From: Secundilactobacillus yichangensis
Lineage (GTDB): Bacteria > Bacillota > Bacilli > Lactobacillales > Lactobacillaceae
Assembly: GCF_016861565.1 (NCBI RefSeq)
Contig: NZ_BOLK01000007.1
Span: 1 to 64,000, forward strand
Direction of reading: 5' to 3'
Length of the DNA: 64,000 bases
Shown here: one piece after another, positions 10,169-19,374 of the stretch
Layout: every line of letters starts with the position of its first letter
How positions within the stretch are numbered: the stretch's first letter is position 1
Position numbers and translations under genes: made by a program
Notes under the pieces: generated by a model
Told to the model about the DNA's origin: nothing
The model's database searches: none
The model's input: the letters and a program-made list of their open reading frames with translations, nothing else

Positions 10169-10183
10169 TATTGTTGTTAAGTT

Positions 10184-11545
10184 TTAGTTTTTAGTATCTG
10201 GTTTTAAGCGTTTGTCGCGTTTAAAGACCCACCAAACCATGAACACGCAGTAGCACAAGGATAATCCCCAAGCGAGCTGATTAGCGTAACAGATTGCAGC
10301 GTAGCCAATCGAAGTCATGGCGATTAAGCTGGCAATACCACGGCCAATCAGTTCGCCCAGCCCTGATACAATGGCGTACATACTGTGGCCAAGGCCTTGA
10401 AGCGTATTTCTGAAAATCATTAGCAGACCATGTACGATGAAGAAAAAGCTGATCGTTGTCAGGTAAAGGTCAGTGAGGTGGAAGGCTTGGCCGTGAGTGG
10501 TTCCTAAGACTAGGCCAATCAACGTTTTTTTGAAGATTATCACTAATATAAAGGCAAAAAACGACCAGGATAACTGAATGAGCGAACCGCTTTTGAGTCC
10601 CTGTTTAATGCGTTCTGGTTTCCGGGCACCGTAGTTTTGAGCCATGTAGGTAGCAATCGCCATACCGACACTTTCCATCGGCAGGGTAAATAATTGCCTG
10701 ATCTTATCACCGGCCGACTGCGCGGCGACGGCTGTTACCCCCAGGAGGTTAATGGCATCCTGCATGATGACCGCACCAATTGCTGATACTGAGTATTCAA
10801 GTCCCATTGGGAAGCCGATCATACAGATACGACCCAGTATGTGATGATTTAGTCCCTTTATAGTAAGCTTTATCTTAGGAAAGCGGTCACTGTGGACAAA
10901 GAAAATGACGTTCAGCAAACCAGCAAAAAATTCACTGATGACCGTGGCAATTGCAACACTATTTAGTCCCAGGTGAAGATAGAGGATCATAAATAAAGCT
11001 AGGGCAATATTTAAGAAAAGCGAGATGACCAAGAAGTAGAACGGATGATTTGAATCACCAAAGGCCCGTAGTGTACTGGCAGAATAGTTATACAAAATAT
11101 TTGCCGGAATCCCTGCAAAGGCGATTATTGTAAAGCCGGTTGCGAGTTTCAAGATGTGCTGCGGAGTATTTAACAGCATCAGGATCGGATGCGTGGAAAT
11201 CATCATGATGGGCGTTAAAAGAACCGTGAGTATTAAGCAAATGAGGTAGCCACCCACCAAGTATCTATGAATATCTCTTTGATTTCCCTCCCCAACACTT
11301 TGGGCTAACGGGATGCTAAAACCAATACAGCTGCCCTGCACAAAACCGAGAATTAAAAAACTGAGAGGATAGTACGCCCCAATAGCCGCTAATGCATCAA
11401 TACCAAGCAGCCGGCCGATAATTAGGGTATCGATAAAATTATAGAATTGCTGGAAAATACTGCCCCCAACCAGCGGGATTGAAAACTGAATGATCTTTCT
11501 TAGGGGTGCGCCCTGAGTTAAGTCATTGTTCTCTGACAAAACCAT
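10184..11545 (-). CDS. MATE-family multidrug/metabolite efflux transporter
   Basis: About 453 residues with the MATE layout of two six-helix halves. The first begins RKIIQFSIPLVGGSIFQQFYNFIDTLIIGR, a typical MATE start; the second contains GFPMGLEYSVSAIGAV. It sits in the cytoplasmic membrane and probably exports organic cations or drugs by Na+ or H+ antiport. The frame opens at ATG 11551, but AGGA lies about five bases upstream of the in-frame ATG at 11545 and overlaps the first ATG, so 11545 is preferred. It is encoded against its neighbours, between the two uronate gene blocks, and nothing shows a link with sugar metabolism. Confidence 0.85.
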   Translation of the reverse strand: MVLSENNDLTQGAPLRKIIQFSIPLVGGSIFQQFYNFIDTLIIGRLLGIDALAAIGAYYPLSFLILGFVQGSCIGFSIPLAQSVGEGNQRDIHRYLVGGYLICLILTVLLTPIMMISTHPILMLLNTPQHILKLATGFTIIAFAGIPANILYNYSASTLRAFGDSNHPFYFLVISLFLNIALALFMILYLHLGLNSVAIATVISEFFAGLLNVIFFVHSDRFPKIKLTIKGLNHHILGRICMIGFPMGLEYSVSAIGAVIMQDAINLLGVTAVAAQSAGDKIRQLFTLPMESVGMAIATYMAQNYGARKPERIKQGLKSGSLIQLSWSFFAFILVIIFKKTLIGLVLGTTHGQAFHLTDLYLTTISFFFIVHGLLMIFRNTLQGLGHSMYAIVSGLGELIGRGIASLIAMTSIGYAAICYANQLAWGLSLCYCVFMVWWVFKRDKRLKPDTKN

Positions 11546-11775
11546 CACCATCCTAAAATATATGAGTTTATTTTTAAACGAGCATTTTAATTCATTACTG
11601 AGTAAGTATACCAGTTAGAAAATATGAAAGCGAGTTCATTTAAGAAAGCAGTAATGAAGCTGGATATCGAGCTTTCAGAAAGTCATTGAGTTAGAAATCA
11701 GGCGGCAATTTAGTCCGAAATCTTGTAAAATTTAGTAAAACTAGCTATTTTAGAGTTAAATTGCGAGATTATTGT

Positions 11776-11829
11776 TTGACAGACAGGCAATTTATGGTAA
11801 ACTGAAAGCGTATTCAGGCATACTAGTAT
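11776..11829 (+). promoter_or_regulatory. Promoter, cre site and palindromic operator of the fructuronate reductase operon
   Basis: TTGACA (11776-11781) and a weak TAAACT (11798-11803) form the promoter. TGAAAGCGTATTCA (11803-11816) fits the cre consensus at 13 of 14 positions just downstream of the -10. A perfect 10-bp palindrome ATACTAGTAT (11820-11829) follows, a plausible GntR/LacI-type operator. The rest of 11546-11875 shows no gene. Confidence 0.6.
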
Positions 11830-11877
11830 ATCAGTTACTGCTTTACGAATTCATCTTAATTGGAGGAAAAATAAGTT

Positions 11878-13524
11878 ATGGTTAAAATTACCGATGATTA
11901 TTCAACCAATCAAGCAGCTTTTGACAAAGCGGCTATTAAAGTTCCAAAATATAACGATAAAGATGTTGCGGCTAAAACATTAGAATCACCTCGTTGGGTT
12001 CATTTTGGTGGCGGGAATCTTTTCCGTGCATTTCACGCTGGGATTGCCAGCCATTTAATTGATGCCGGTAAAGCTGACACGGGTATTATTGTTGCTGAAA
12101 CGTACGATGATACTGTCACCAACCAGATTTACGGTAAATACAATAACCGCATTCTTCGTGTGATCACTAAGGCTGATGGTACCCAGGATCGTGAATTGTT
12201 TGGCTCAGTTGCTAAAGCAATTTATGCTGGTCCTGCTACCGAAGATGCTTCTGGTTTTGAAGAATTAAAGACTATTTTTGAAAAGGACAGCTTGCAGGTT
12301 GTTTCATTCTCGATTACTGAAAAGGGTTATCATTTAAAGAACGGTGCCGGAGAATACTTCCCACCAGTTGCCCGCGATCTTGAAAACGGTCCAGCTAAGC
12401 CAGAAAACAACATGTCATTGCTTGTTAGTCTATTGTTCGCACGGTTTAATGCCGGTGCAACCCCAATTACTTTGATGAGTACCGATAACTTCTCGCAAAA
12501 CGGTGACCGTTTGAAGGAAAGTGTTCTGACAATTGCTAAAGCTTGGCAGGATAAGGGATTTGTCGGTCAAGACTTCATGGATTACATTTCTGATCCTAAG
12601 AAGGTTGGTTTCCCACTTTCAATGATCGACCGGATCACACCAAACCCATCTGAGACGATTTCTGAATCTCTTAAGAAGGATGGCTTTGAGGACGCTGATA
12701 TTTTGCATACACCAAAGCACACTAACATTGCGGCCTTCACTAACACTGAAGAGGCTCATTATCTAGTTGTTGAAGACGATTTTCCAAACGGTCGTCCAGC
12801 ATTTGAAACCGATGGCGTTATCATGACAGACCGTGACACGGTTAACGCAGCTGACGAAATGAAAGTTACAACCTGCTTGAACCCATTGCATACTGCCTTG
12901 GCCATCTATGGGAGTATCTTAGGCTTTAAGTCAATTTCTTCAGAATTACAAAACAAAGACTTGGTTGCCTTGATCAAACAAATTGGTTATGTTGAAGGTT
13001 TGCCAGTTGTTAAGGATCCAAAGGTTATCAACCCACAAAAGTTCATCGACGAACTGGTCACTAAGCGGTTGCCTAACCCTTACATTCCAGATACCCCTCA
13101 ACGGATTGCCACTGATACTTCGCAGAAGTTAAGCGTCCGTTATGGTGTCACCATTCAGCACTACGTTGATGATCCTAGTCGTGACACTAAGGACTTAAAC
13201 TTTATTCCACTGGTTATCGCTACCTGGTTACGTTACCTGATGGGTATCAACGATAAGGGTGAGACATTTGAACCAAGTCCAGATCCAATGTATGATGAAT
13301 TACATGAAAAGGTTGCTGGCTTTAAGTTAGGCAGCAGCGATGTGGATGTTCACGATGCCGTTAAGGGAATCTTGAGCAACACAGGTATCTTTGGCCTGGA
13401 TCTTTACAAGGCAGGTTTAGGCGACAAAGTTGAAGCCTACTTCAAGCAGATGCTTGCAGGTGAAGGTGCCATTGTTAAGACTTTGGAAGATACGCTTGCA
13501 TCAAAAGCAAAACAAACTGATTAA
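11878..13524 (+). CDS. uxuB: Mannitol dehydrogenase-family fructuronate reductase
   Basis: 548 residues. It reduces D-fructuronate to D-mannonate with NADH. The N-terminal Rossmann motif is HFGGGNLFRAFHAG. The catalytic block shared by the polyol-specific long-chain dehydrogenases is MKVTTCLNPLHTA, with Lys 329, Asn 335 and His 338. GGAGG at 11862-11866 precedes ATG 11878. It is the first gene of a unit that continues with the D-2-hydroxyacid dehydrogenase 24 bases later. With uxaC it gives glucuronate to mannonate; mannonate dehydratase (uxuA) and the KDG kinase and aldolase are not in this window. Tagaturonate reductase and mannitol dehydrogenase are alternatives in the same superfamily; context favours fructuronate. 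Confidence 0.82.
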   Translation: MVKITDDYSTNQAAFDKAAIKVPKYNDKDVAAKTLESPRWVHFGGGNLFRAFHAGIASHLIDAGKADTGIIVAETYDDTVTNQIYGKYNNRILRVITKADGTQDRELFGSVAKAIYAGPATEDASGFEELKTIFEKDSLQVVSFSITEKGYHLKNGAGEYFPPVARDLENGPAKPENNMSLLVSLLFARFNAGATPITLMSTDNFSQNGDRLKESVLTIAKAWQDKGFVGQDFMDYISDPKKVGFPLSMIDRITPNPSETISESLKKDGFEDADILHTPKHTNIAAFTNTEEAHYLVVEDDFPNGRPAFETDGVIMTDRDTVNAADEMKVTTCLNPLHTALAIYGSILGFKSISSELQNKDLVALIKQIGYVEGLPVVKDPKVINPQKFIDELVTKRLPNPYIPDTPQRIATDTSQKLSVRYGVTIQHYVDDPSRDTKDLNFIPLVIATWLRYLMGINDKGETFEPSPDPMYDELHEKVAGFKLGSSDVDVHDAVKGILSNTGIFGLDLYKAGLGDKVEAYFKQMLAGEGAIVKTLEDTLASKAKQTD

Positions 13525-13548
13525 TAATATTTGAAGGAGAAATCACGG

Positions 13549-14544
13549 ATGACGGAATATAATATTGCGGTAGTTAACTCAAGTAGTTTTGGACAAGTTT
13601 TCAAGGAACATTGGCAGGAACTGGAACAGATCGGCAAGGTTGATCGTTTCATGCTTGATCCTGACATTCCAGGTCCAGAACTGGCTGAAAAATTAAAGGG
13701 CTATAACATTATCATTTCTAGTGTGACGCCATTTTTCAAAGAAGACTTCTTTGAAAACAAGGATGAATTGCTCTTGATCTCTCGTCATGGGATTGGCTAC
13801 AATAACATCGATTTAGCAGCTGCTAAGAAGCATGGCACAAAGGTTACCATCGTACCACCGTTGGTTGAACGGAACGCCGTTGCTGAAAACGCGCTAGCTA
13901 ATTTGATGGCTTTAACCCGTCAGGCGGTACCATCCTCAGAACGCATCAAAGCTGACCACTACGAAGATCGGGCCCAATTTATGGGGAATGAATTCAGTGG
14001 CAAGACGTTTGGTGTCATTGGCTGTGGTAACATTGGTAGCCGTGTGGCCGAATTATTCCAAGTCTTTGGCGGCACTGTGATGATCAACGATCCAGAACCA
14101 CATGCACCAGAAGGCTGGTTCGAAGCTAACCCTTCTGTTAAGCGCGTTGAGTTAGATGAATTACTCAGCAAGTGTGACTACATTTCATTGAACGCTTCAC
14201 TGAATGAGGGCGACACTCATATGATCAATGCTGATGCACTGAAGAAGGTCAAGAAGGGTGTTTACTTCGTGAACCATGCCCGTGGTGCTTTAATTGATGA
14301 AAAGGCAATGCTGGCTGCCGTTGAAAGTGGTCAGGTATCTGGTTACGCTGCTGATACAATGGAAGTTGAACCAGTTCGTGCCAACCACCCATTCCTGAAG
14401 AACAGCCACTTCTTGATTACTCCACATACTTCTGCATACACTTACGAGTGCCTGCACGGTATGGGTGAGAAGTGTGTCTCCGACGTGAAGAACATCGTTG
14501 CTGGCAAGCCGTTAGTTCGTGAATTAACCGGCGATATTAAATAA
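13549..14544 (+). CDS. D-isomer-specific 2-hydroxyacid dehydrogenase
   Basis: 331-residue NAD-dependent dehydrogenase of the SerA/PdxB/D-lactate dehydrogenase superfamily. The nucleotide-binding motif is FGVIGCGNIGSRVAELF. Catalytic features are VNHARGALIDE (Arg), the following acidic segment AADTMEVEP (Glu) and ITPHTSAYTYE (His). The start is ATG 13549, with AAGGAG about 11 bases upstream, and not the in-frame ATG at 13531. It lies between uxuB and the glucarate dehydratase gene, so a 2-keto acid from uronate or aldarate degradation may be the substrate; that is inferred from position only. Confidence 0.82.
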   Translation: MTEYNIAVVNSSSFGQVFKEHWQELEQIGKVDRFMLDPDIPGPELAEKLKGYNIIISSVTPFFKEDFFENKDELLLISRHGIGYNNIDLAAAKKHGTKVTIVPPLVERNAVAENALANLMALTRQAVPSSERIKADHYEDRAQFMGNEFSGKTFGVIGCGNIGSRVAELFQVFGGTVMINDPEPHAPEGWFEANPSVKRVELDELLSKCDYISLNASLNEGDTHMINADALKKVKKGVYFVNHARGALIDEKAMLAAVESGQVSGYAADTMEVEPVRANHPFLKNSHFLITPHTSAYTYECLHGMGEKCVSDVKNIVAGKPLVRELTGDIK

Positions 14545-14553
14545 AACGTCAAT

Positions 14554-14598
14554 GAAGCAGGAAAATCGGCAGCGATTTTTCCTGCTTTTTATTTTAAA
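14554..14598 (+). terminator. Rho-independent terminator
   Basis: AGCAGGAAAATCG pairs with CGATTTTTCCTGCT over a 4-nt loop followed by TTTTATTTT. It separates the dehydrogenase gene from the glucarate dehydratase gene, although the next start is only 20 bases further. Confidence 0.8.
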
Positions 14599-14618
14599 AA
14601 TAAATGGGTAGGTCTTGT

Positions 14619-15947
14619 ATGATGAACGTAAAAATTAGTCAGATGGCGGTGTATCCAGTTGCCGGTCATGATAGTATGCTGCTTAATCTAAGCGGGGCTC
14701 ACGGGCCATTTTTTACCCGTAACATCGTTTTATTAACGACCAATACTGATCAAGTTGGTGTTGGTGAAGTCCCTGGTGGAACGGCCATTACCGATATTTT
14801 AATGCAGTCTAAAGAGCTGGTCGTTGGTAAATCATTAGGTGAATACAAGCAAGTTTTGCAGGAAATGAAGCGTCAATTTGGCTATCTAGATGCTGGTGGC
14901 CGCGGTCAGCAGACTTTTGATCAGCGAACAACCATCCACGCTATTACGGGTGTGGAGACAGCTTTTCTGGACCTCATCGGGCAGCATTTTCACGTTCCAG
15001 TGGCCCAGTTATTAGGTGATGGGCAGCAACGCGAATCAGTTGGCGTGTTAGGTTACTTGTTTTATATTGGTGATAGTCAAAAAACGGACTTGCCGTATTT
15101 AACAGACGATGATCAAAGCGATGATTGGGGCAGATTACGTCGGCAGCCGGCCACGACTGCGGAAGACATTGTGAAATTGGCGCAGGCAGCTTATAAGCGT
15201 TATGGTTTTAAGACTTTCAAACTAAAGGGCGGCGTCTTTGATGGTGAAACTGAAGTACAGACCATGAAAGCTTTGCACCAAGCCTTTCCTAAGGCTAAGC
15301 TGGATCTTGATCCCAACGGTGGCTGGTTACTGAAAGATGCCTTGCATTACGCGGATGAGTTGAAAGATGTACTCCACTATATTGAGGATCCCTGTGGTGC
15401 AGAAGACGATTTTTCAGGCCGGGAAATTTTATCAGAATTTCAACAGCGAACACATATGCCGACTGCCACTAACATGGTGGATACCGATTGGCGCCAGATG
15501 GCACATGCGCTGGAGCTGCACGCCGTTTCCATTCCGCTAGCTGATCCGCATTTTTGGACGATGGCTGGCTCAGTTCGAGTAGCACAACTCTGTGATGCTT
15601 TCGGACTGAACTGGGGAATTCATTCTAATAACCATTTTGATATTTCATTGGCAATGGCAGTAAACGCTGCTGCGGCAGCCCCAGGACGAATCTTTGACAT
15701 TGATACGCACTGGATCTGGCAAGACGGTCAGTTCCTCACTAAGAATCCTTATGAAATTCATGATGGGGCAGTGGCTGTTCCTAAGACCAATGAAGGATTA
15801 GGCATTGAAGTTGATTTAGATGCCATCAAGGAGGCCAACCGACTCTACGTTGAAAATCAGCTAGGTGCCCGTGATGATGCTGCAGCCATGCAGTATTTAA
15901 TTCCAGGCTGGAAATTCGATCCTAAACGGCCGGCAATGGTTCGCTAA
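14619..15947 (+). CDS. gudD: Glucarate dehydratase (enolase superfamily)
   Basis: 443 residues counted from ATG 14619. It dehydrates D-glucarate (and L-idarate) to 5-keto-4-deoxyglucarate, Mg-dependent and cytoplasmic. The sequence shows the KxK general base (FKLKGG, Lys 201 and Lys 203), the metal-ligand block LDLDPNGGW, then YIEDPCG, and the GudD signature HSNNHFDISLAM with catalytic His 335. The frame opens at 14604, but GGTAGG at 14607-14612 falls inside that extension and six bases before ATG 14619, so the internal start is preferred. A related GudX-like protein with altered specificity cannot be excluded. The expected next enzyme, a KDG-aldarate aldolase or dehydratase, is not present. 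Confidence 0.85.
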   Translation: MMNVKISQMAVYPVAGHDSMLLNLSGAHGPFFTRNIVLLTTNTDQVGVGEVPGGTAITDILMQSKELVVGKSLGEYKQVLQEMKRQFGYLDAGGRGQQTFDQRTTIHAITGVETAFLDLIGQHFHVPVAQLLGDGQQRESVGVLGYLFYIGDSQKTDLPYLTDDDQSDDWGRLRRQPATTAEDIVKLAQAAYKRYGFKTFKLKGGVFDGETEVQTMKALHQAFPKAKLDLDPNGGWLLKDALHYADELKDVLHYIEDPCGAEDDFSGREILSEFQQRTHMPTATNMVDTDWRQMAHALELHAVSIPLADPHFWTMAGSVRVAQLCDAFGLNWGIHSNNHFDISLAMAVNAAAAAPGRIFDIDTHWIWQDGQFLTKNPYEIHDGAVAVPKTNEGLGIEVDLDAIKEANRLYVENQLGARDDAAAMQYLIPGWKFDPKRPAMVR

Positions 15948-15993
15948 TGAGGATAATCTAACTTACTAGTGATAAAAAGGTTAAAATTTAATG

Positions 15994-16022
15994 TTGACAT
16001 TCTCATTTAAAGTGATTAGTAT
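15994..16022 (+). promoter_or_regulatory. Promoter of the brnQ T-box leader
   Basis: TTGACA (15994-15999), a 17-nt spacer and TAGTAT (16017-16022), just upstream of the T-box leader. Confidence 0.75.
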
Positions 16023-16029
16023 TGGTTTT

Positions 16030-16310
16030 GTTAACTAAATTAAAAACGCTATGAGAAAGTTAAGTAGCCGTTCAGCACCTGTAAGCGAGCTTCGTTAGGT
16101 GAGAGGAAGTCAGAGTTGAACGGTGAATATCCCTTTTGAGCGACGTACCGAATTAAGTAACGTACGTTGGGCACTCCCATTATCGAGTTAGCGTATCGTC
16201 CTAGCGACTGTACGTGAAGAGGTTATTTTAGCGATAAAATAACAAAATAAGGTGGTACAGTGCAGAAGCACCCTTAGTTCACACAGAATGTGGACTGAGG
16301 GTGCTTTTTA
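16030..16310 (+). ncRNA. T-box leader, predicted isoleucine-specific (ATC)
   Basis: The specifier-loop pair is AGTA (16063-16066) with GAA (16125-16127), one spacer base, then ATC at 16129-16131. The distal-loop GGTGAGAG motif precedes it. The antiterminator T-box is AAGGTGGTACAG (16249-16260). The terminator GCACCCTTAGTTCACA pairs with TGTGGACTGAGGGTGC and ends in TTTTT. Uncharged tRNA-Ile would stabilise the antiterminator and turn on brnQ. The same GAA-N-codon register correctly predicts Tyr upstream of the tyrosine locus, which supports the reading. Confidence 0.88.
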
Positions 16311-16350
16311 GTTTACATAGCGTATCAAATATATAAAGGTGGTGGTTTCC

Positions 16351-16482
16351 GTGGAAGATCAGATTAGTCATATTAGTCAGCTTCAAATGAACTTACAATT
16401 ATCTAGCAATCATACACATATTACGGAGGTCTTCAATCATGGAACAGGTCAAAGATTTAAATCCAAAACCGTTATCAGTTAA
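16351..16482 (+). CDS. Possible 43-residue leader ORF overlapping brnQ
   Basis: A GTG start at 16351 follows AAGGTGGTGG (16336-16345) at good spacing. The peptide runs MEDQISHISQLQ to KSKTVIS and ends 44 bases inside brnQ in another frame. It lies after the T-box terminator, so it would be translated only in antitermination and could couple to brnQ. No known family. The ribosome site is its only support. Confidence 0.3.
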   Translation: MEDQISHISQLQMNLQLSSNHTHITEVFNHGTGQRFKSKTVIS

Positions 16483-17845
16483 ACAATATTTAGTCGTCAG
16501 CTCAATGCTATTCGGGCTCTTCTTCGGTGCTGGGAACTTGATTTTCCCAATTCATCTTGGGCAGTTAGCCGGCGCTCACTGGGGAATGGCAACGGTTGGT
16601 TTCCTAGTTACCGCGGTGCTGTTGCCAATGCTTTCAGTGCTGGCCGTTGCCGTTACCCGGTCAAAGGGTGTCTATGACATTGGCCGTCCTCTGGGTCCAG
16701 CATTCGCACTGGCGTTTATGGTTATGATTCACGCCACTATCGGACCACTGTTTGGGACACCACGGACAGCCACGATTCCATTCTCAGTTGGGGTTCAGCC
16801 ACTGCTTCCTACAAGCTGGGCACACGTTGGTCTACTCGTTTTCTCAGTGCTTTTCTTCGGCACTGCTTTCCTCGTTTCATACAAGGAATCTAACGTTATG
16901 ACCAGTGTTGGTAAAGTGCTCAATCCGGTTTTCTTGCTGATGCTTTTCGCGGTCTTTGCAATGGGCTTTGCTCATCCAATGGGAAATGTTAGCAAGATGG
17001 CTGCTACCACAGCTTATCAGCACGCTTCATTCTTTAACGGCTTCTTACAAGGTTACAACACAATGGATGCCTTAGCCGGATTAGCCTTTGGTGTTACCGT
17101 CGTTACTGCGGTTAGTCAACTTGGTAAGACGACGCCAAAGAGTAATGCTAAAGTGACTGCCCGTGCAGGAGTACTCGCTACTACTATGATCGGTGTGATC
17201 TACGTTGGTTTGATTTTCTTAGGTGCAACAACTTTAGGTAAATACAAAGTTTCTGTAGATGGCGGGGTTGCTTTTAACCAGTTAGTTACTTACTACTTAG
17301 GCACCTTTGGTCACGCTTTGCTGGCAACGTTGCTGACAGTGACTTGTTTGACCACCGCTATCGGTTTGGTTGCAGCGTTCGCTCAAGATTTCCACAAGCA
17401 CTTCAGTCGCGTAAGTTACCGTCAATGGTTAGGTTTCATGTGTGTTGCTTCGTTCTTAACTGCTAACTTTGGTTTGGATACCATCATCGCATGGTCAACA
17501 CCAATGTTGATGTTCCTTTACCCATTTGCCATGGTACTGATCTTGCTGTCAGTCTTTTCACCACTGTTCCATCGTGATGGTGTCGTTTACGCATTCGTTG
17601 TTGTCTGCACCGCCGTACCAGCATTCTTCGACATGGTGGATGCTTTCCCAGCCGTTGTCAGTCAAAGCGGTTTTGGTAAAGCAGTTGCTGGATTCCAGCA
17701 AAGCGTGCTGCCATTCGCCAATCTTGGTATGGACTGGGTGGTACCAGCTCTAGTTGGTTTAGTACTTGGTTTGGGTGTGCACGTATTACGTCCGGTTTTT
17801 GCTGCTCGTCGAAGTGTTGCATCCCAAGAAGTTCACAACCATTAA
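16439..17845 (+). CDS. brnQ: Branched-chain amino acid:cation symporter (LIVCS family)
   Basis: 468-residue membrane carrier that takes up isoleucine, leucine and valine with Na+ or H+. The family motif FGLFFGAGNLIFPIHLGQLAG lies in the first membrane segment, followed by about eleven more hydrophobic stretches. GGAGG precedes ATG 16439. An upstream T-box whose specifier reads ATC puts expression under control of uncharged tRNA-Ile. Monocistronic, with a terminator downstream. Confidence 0.93.
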   Translation: MEQVKDLNPKPLSVKQYLVVSSMLFGLFFGAGNLIFPIHLGQLAGAHWGMATVGFLVTAVLLPMLSVLAVAVTRSKGVYDIGRPLGPAFALAFMVMIHATIGPLFGTPRTATIPFSVGVQPLLPTSWAHVGLLVFSVLFFGTAFLVSYKESNVMTSVGKVLNPVFLLMLFAVFAMGFAHPMGNVSKMAATTAYQHASFFNGFLQGYNTMDALAGLAFGVTVVTAVSQLGKTTPKSNAKVTARAGVLATTMIGVIYVGLIFLGATTLGKYKVSVDGGVAFNQLVTYYLGTFGHALLATLLTVTCLTTAIGLVAAFAQDFHKHFSRVSYRQWLGFMCVASFLTANFGLDTIIAWSTPMLMFLYPFAMVLILLSVFSPLFHRDGVVYAFVVVCTAVPAFFDMVDAFPAVVSQSGFGKAVAGFQQSVLPFANLGMDWVVPALVGLVLGLGVHVLRPVFAARRSVASQEVHNH

Positions 17846-17867
17846 TTAGAATTTCATTGTTATGTTG

Positions 17868-17899
17868 AGAGGGAGTTGGCCTTGGCTAACCTCCTTTTT
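17868..17899 (+). terminator. Rho-independent terminator of brnQ
   Basis: GAGGGAGTTGGCC pairs imperfectly with GGCTAACCTCC, followed by TTTTT. Confidence 0.7.
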
Positions 17900-17990
17900 G
17901 ATTCCCATAAATAGATGAAGAAAAGGCATAAGTTTGGGGGTTAAGCGTATAATTAAAGTATAGTTAGAGAAAATAAAGGCAGGTGGATCA

Positions 17991-19313
17991 ATGATGCATC
18001 AAGAATCGCTTTTTTCGAATCAATCGCAGAATGTCCCACTTGCCAGCCGGGTGCGGCCAAAAGATTTAGATCAGTTCGTGGGCCAGCAACACCTTCTTGG
18101 CAAGGGGAAAATTTTACGTGAAATTATCGAATCCGATCAAGTTTCATCGATGATTTTTTGGGGCCCGCCCGGTGTTGGAAAAACGACCTTAGCTGAAATC
18201 ATTGCCCATAAGACACACTCCAGCTTCTTAAGTTTCAGTGCGGTGGATAGCAGTATTAGTAAGATTAAAAAGATTATGAAGCAGGCTGAATTGGATCGTG
18301 AAGTGGGCCAACGGACAATTGTGTTTATTGATGAAATCCACCGATTTAATAAGGCACAGCAAGATGCCTTCTTACCATACGTTGAACGGGGCAGCATTAT
18401 CTTAATTGGTGCAACGACGGAGAACCCTTCTTTTGAACTGAATTCGGCATTGCTTTCCCGCTGTAAAGTCTTTGTGCTCCACGAATTAAAGCAAACAGAC
18501 ATCGTCACTTTGCTTAATCATGCGCTCAGTAATCCAGCTGGTTACGGCAAGGAAAGCATCAAAATTACTGCGGATGAGATTCAGGCCATTGCAAATTTTG
18601 CTGATGGAGACGCCCGAACCGCCCTAAATACCTTAGAGATGGCCATTTTGAACGGTGACAAGCAGGAAAATACCACAACGGTCACTATGGGTGACCTCAG
18701 CCAGCTAATTACCAGAAAGTTTTCCCTTTATGATAAGAACGGTGAAGAACACTACAACATTATTTCGGCACTGCATAAATCCATGCGTAACAGTGACGTG
18801 GATGCCGCCATTTATTGGCTTTCACGGATGCTAGAGGGTGGCGAGGATCCGCTGTATATCGCTAGACGGCTAGTGCGTTTTGCCAGCGAGGACGTGGGTT
18901 TAGCTGATACGAATGCGTTGAATGTTGCAGTCAACGTTTTTCAGGCTTGTCAATTTCTGGGGATGCCTGAGTGTGACGTACATTTAGTAGAAGCCGTCAC
19001 GTACTTGTCGCTTGCACCCAAGTCTAATGCAGTTTATAAGGCTCGACTGGCTGCCGCTAAGGATGTGAAACAAACGGCTAATGATCCCGTGCCGATGCAG
19101 ATTCGCAATGCGCCGACTAAGCTGATGAAGGACTTGGGTTATGGAGAAGGCTATAAATTGGCTCATAATGCTAAGGATAAATTGACAACGATGAAAACAA
19201 TGCCACCATCCGTGGCGGGTCATGAATACTACTTACCAACCAGCGAAGGGCATGAAAAACGGTTTAAAGAACGGCTTGCTCAAATTAAGGCCTGGCATCA
19301 GCAAAATGGCTAA
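17991..19313 (+). CDS. rarA: Replication-associated recombination protein A (AAA+ ATPase, MgsA)
   Basis: 440 residues. It acts at stalled replication forks and gaps, working with SSB and RecA. An N-terminal AAA+ core has Walker A WGPPGVGKTT (residues 57-66), Walker B IVFIDEIHRF and the sensor ATTENPSFELN, followed by the tetramerisation domain with RMLEGGEDPLYIARRLVRFASEDVG, a RarA signature. GGTGG precedes ATG 17991, which is directly followed by a second ATG. Housekeeping gene, probably monocistronic. Confidence 0.93.
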   Translation: MMHQESLFSNQSQNVPLASRVRPKDLDQFVGQQHLLGKGKILREIIESDQVSSMIFWGPPGVGKTTLAEIIAHKTHSSFLSFSAVDSSISKIKKIMKQAELDREVGQRTIVFIDEIHRFNKAQQDAFLPYVERGSIILIGATTENPSFELNSALLSRCKVFVLHELKQTDIVTLLNHALSNPAGYGKESIKITADEIQAIANFADGDARTALNTLEMAILNGDKQENTTTVTMGDLSQLITRKFSLYDKNGEEHYNIISALHKSMRNSDVDAAIYWLSRMLEGGEDPLYIARRLVRFASEDVGLADTNALNVAVNVFQACQFLGMPECDVHLVEAVTYLSLAPKSNAVYKARLAAAKDVKQTANDPVPMQIRNAPTKLMKDLGYGEGYKLAHNAKDKLTTMKTMPPSVAGHEYYLPTSEGHEKRFKERLAQIKAWHQQNG

Positions 19314-19374
19314 TATAGCTCGTTTGCGATAGGTTATGTATAATAGAACTACCAATTACAGGGAGGGGTAGCGC

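Noticed and set aside
18137-18508. Antisense frame inside rarA, and similar antisense frames elsewhere
   Set aside because: Shadows of well-supported genes on the other strand.
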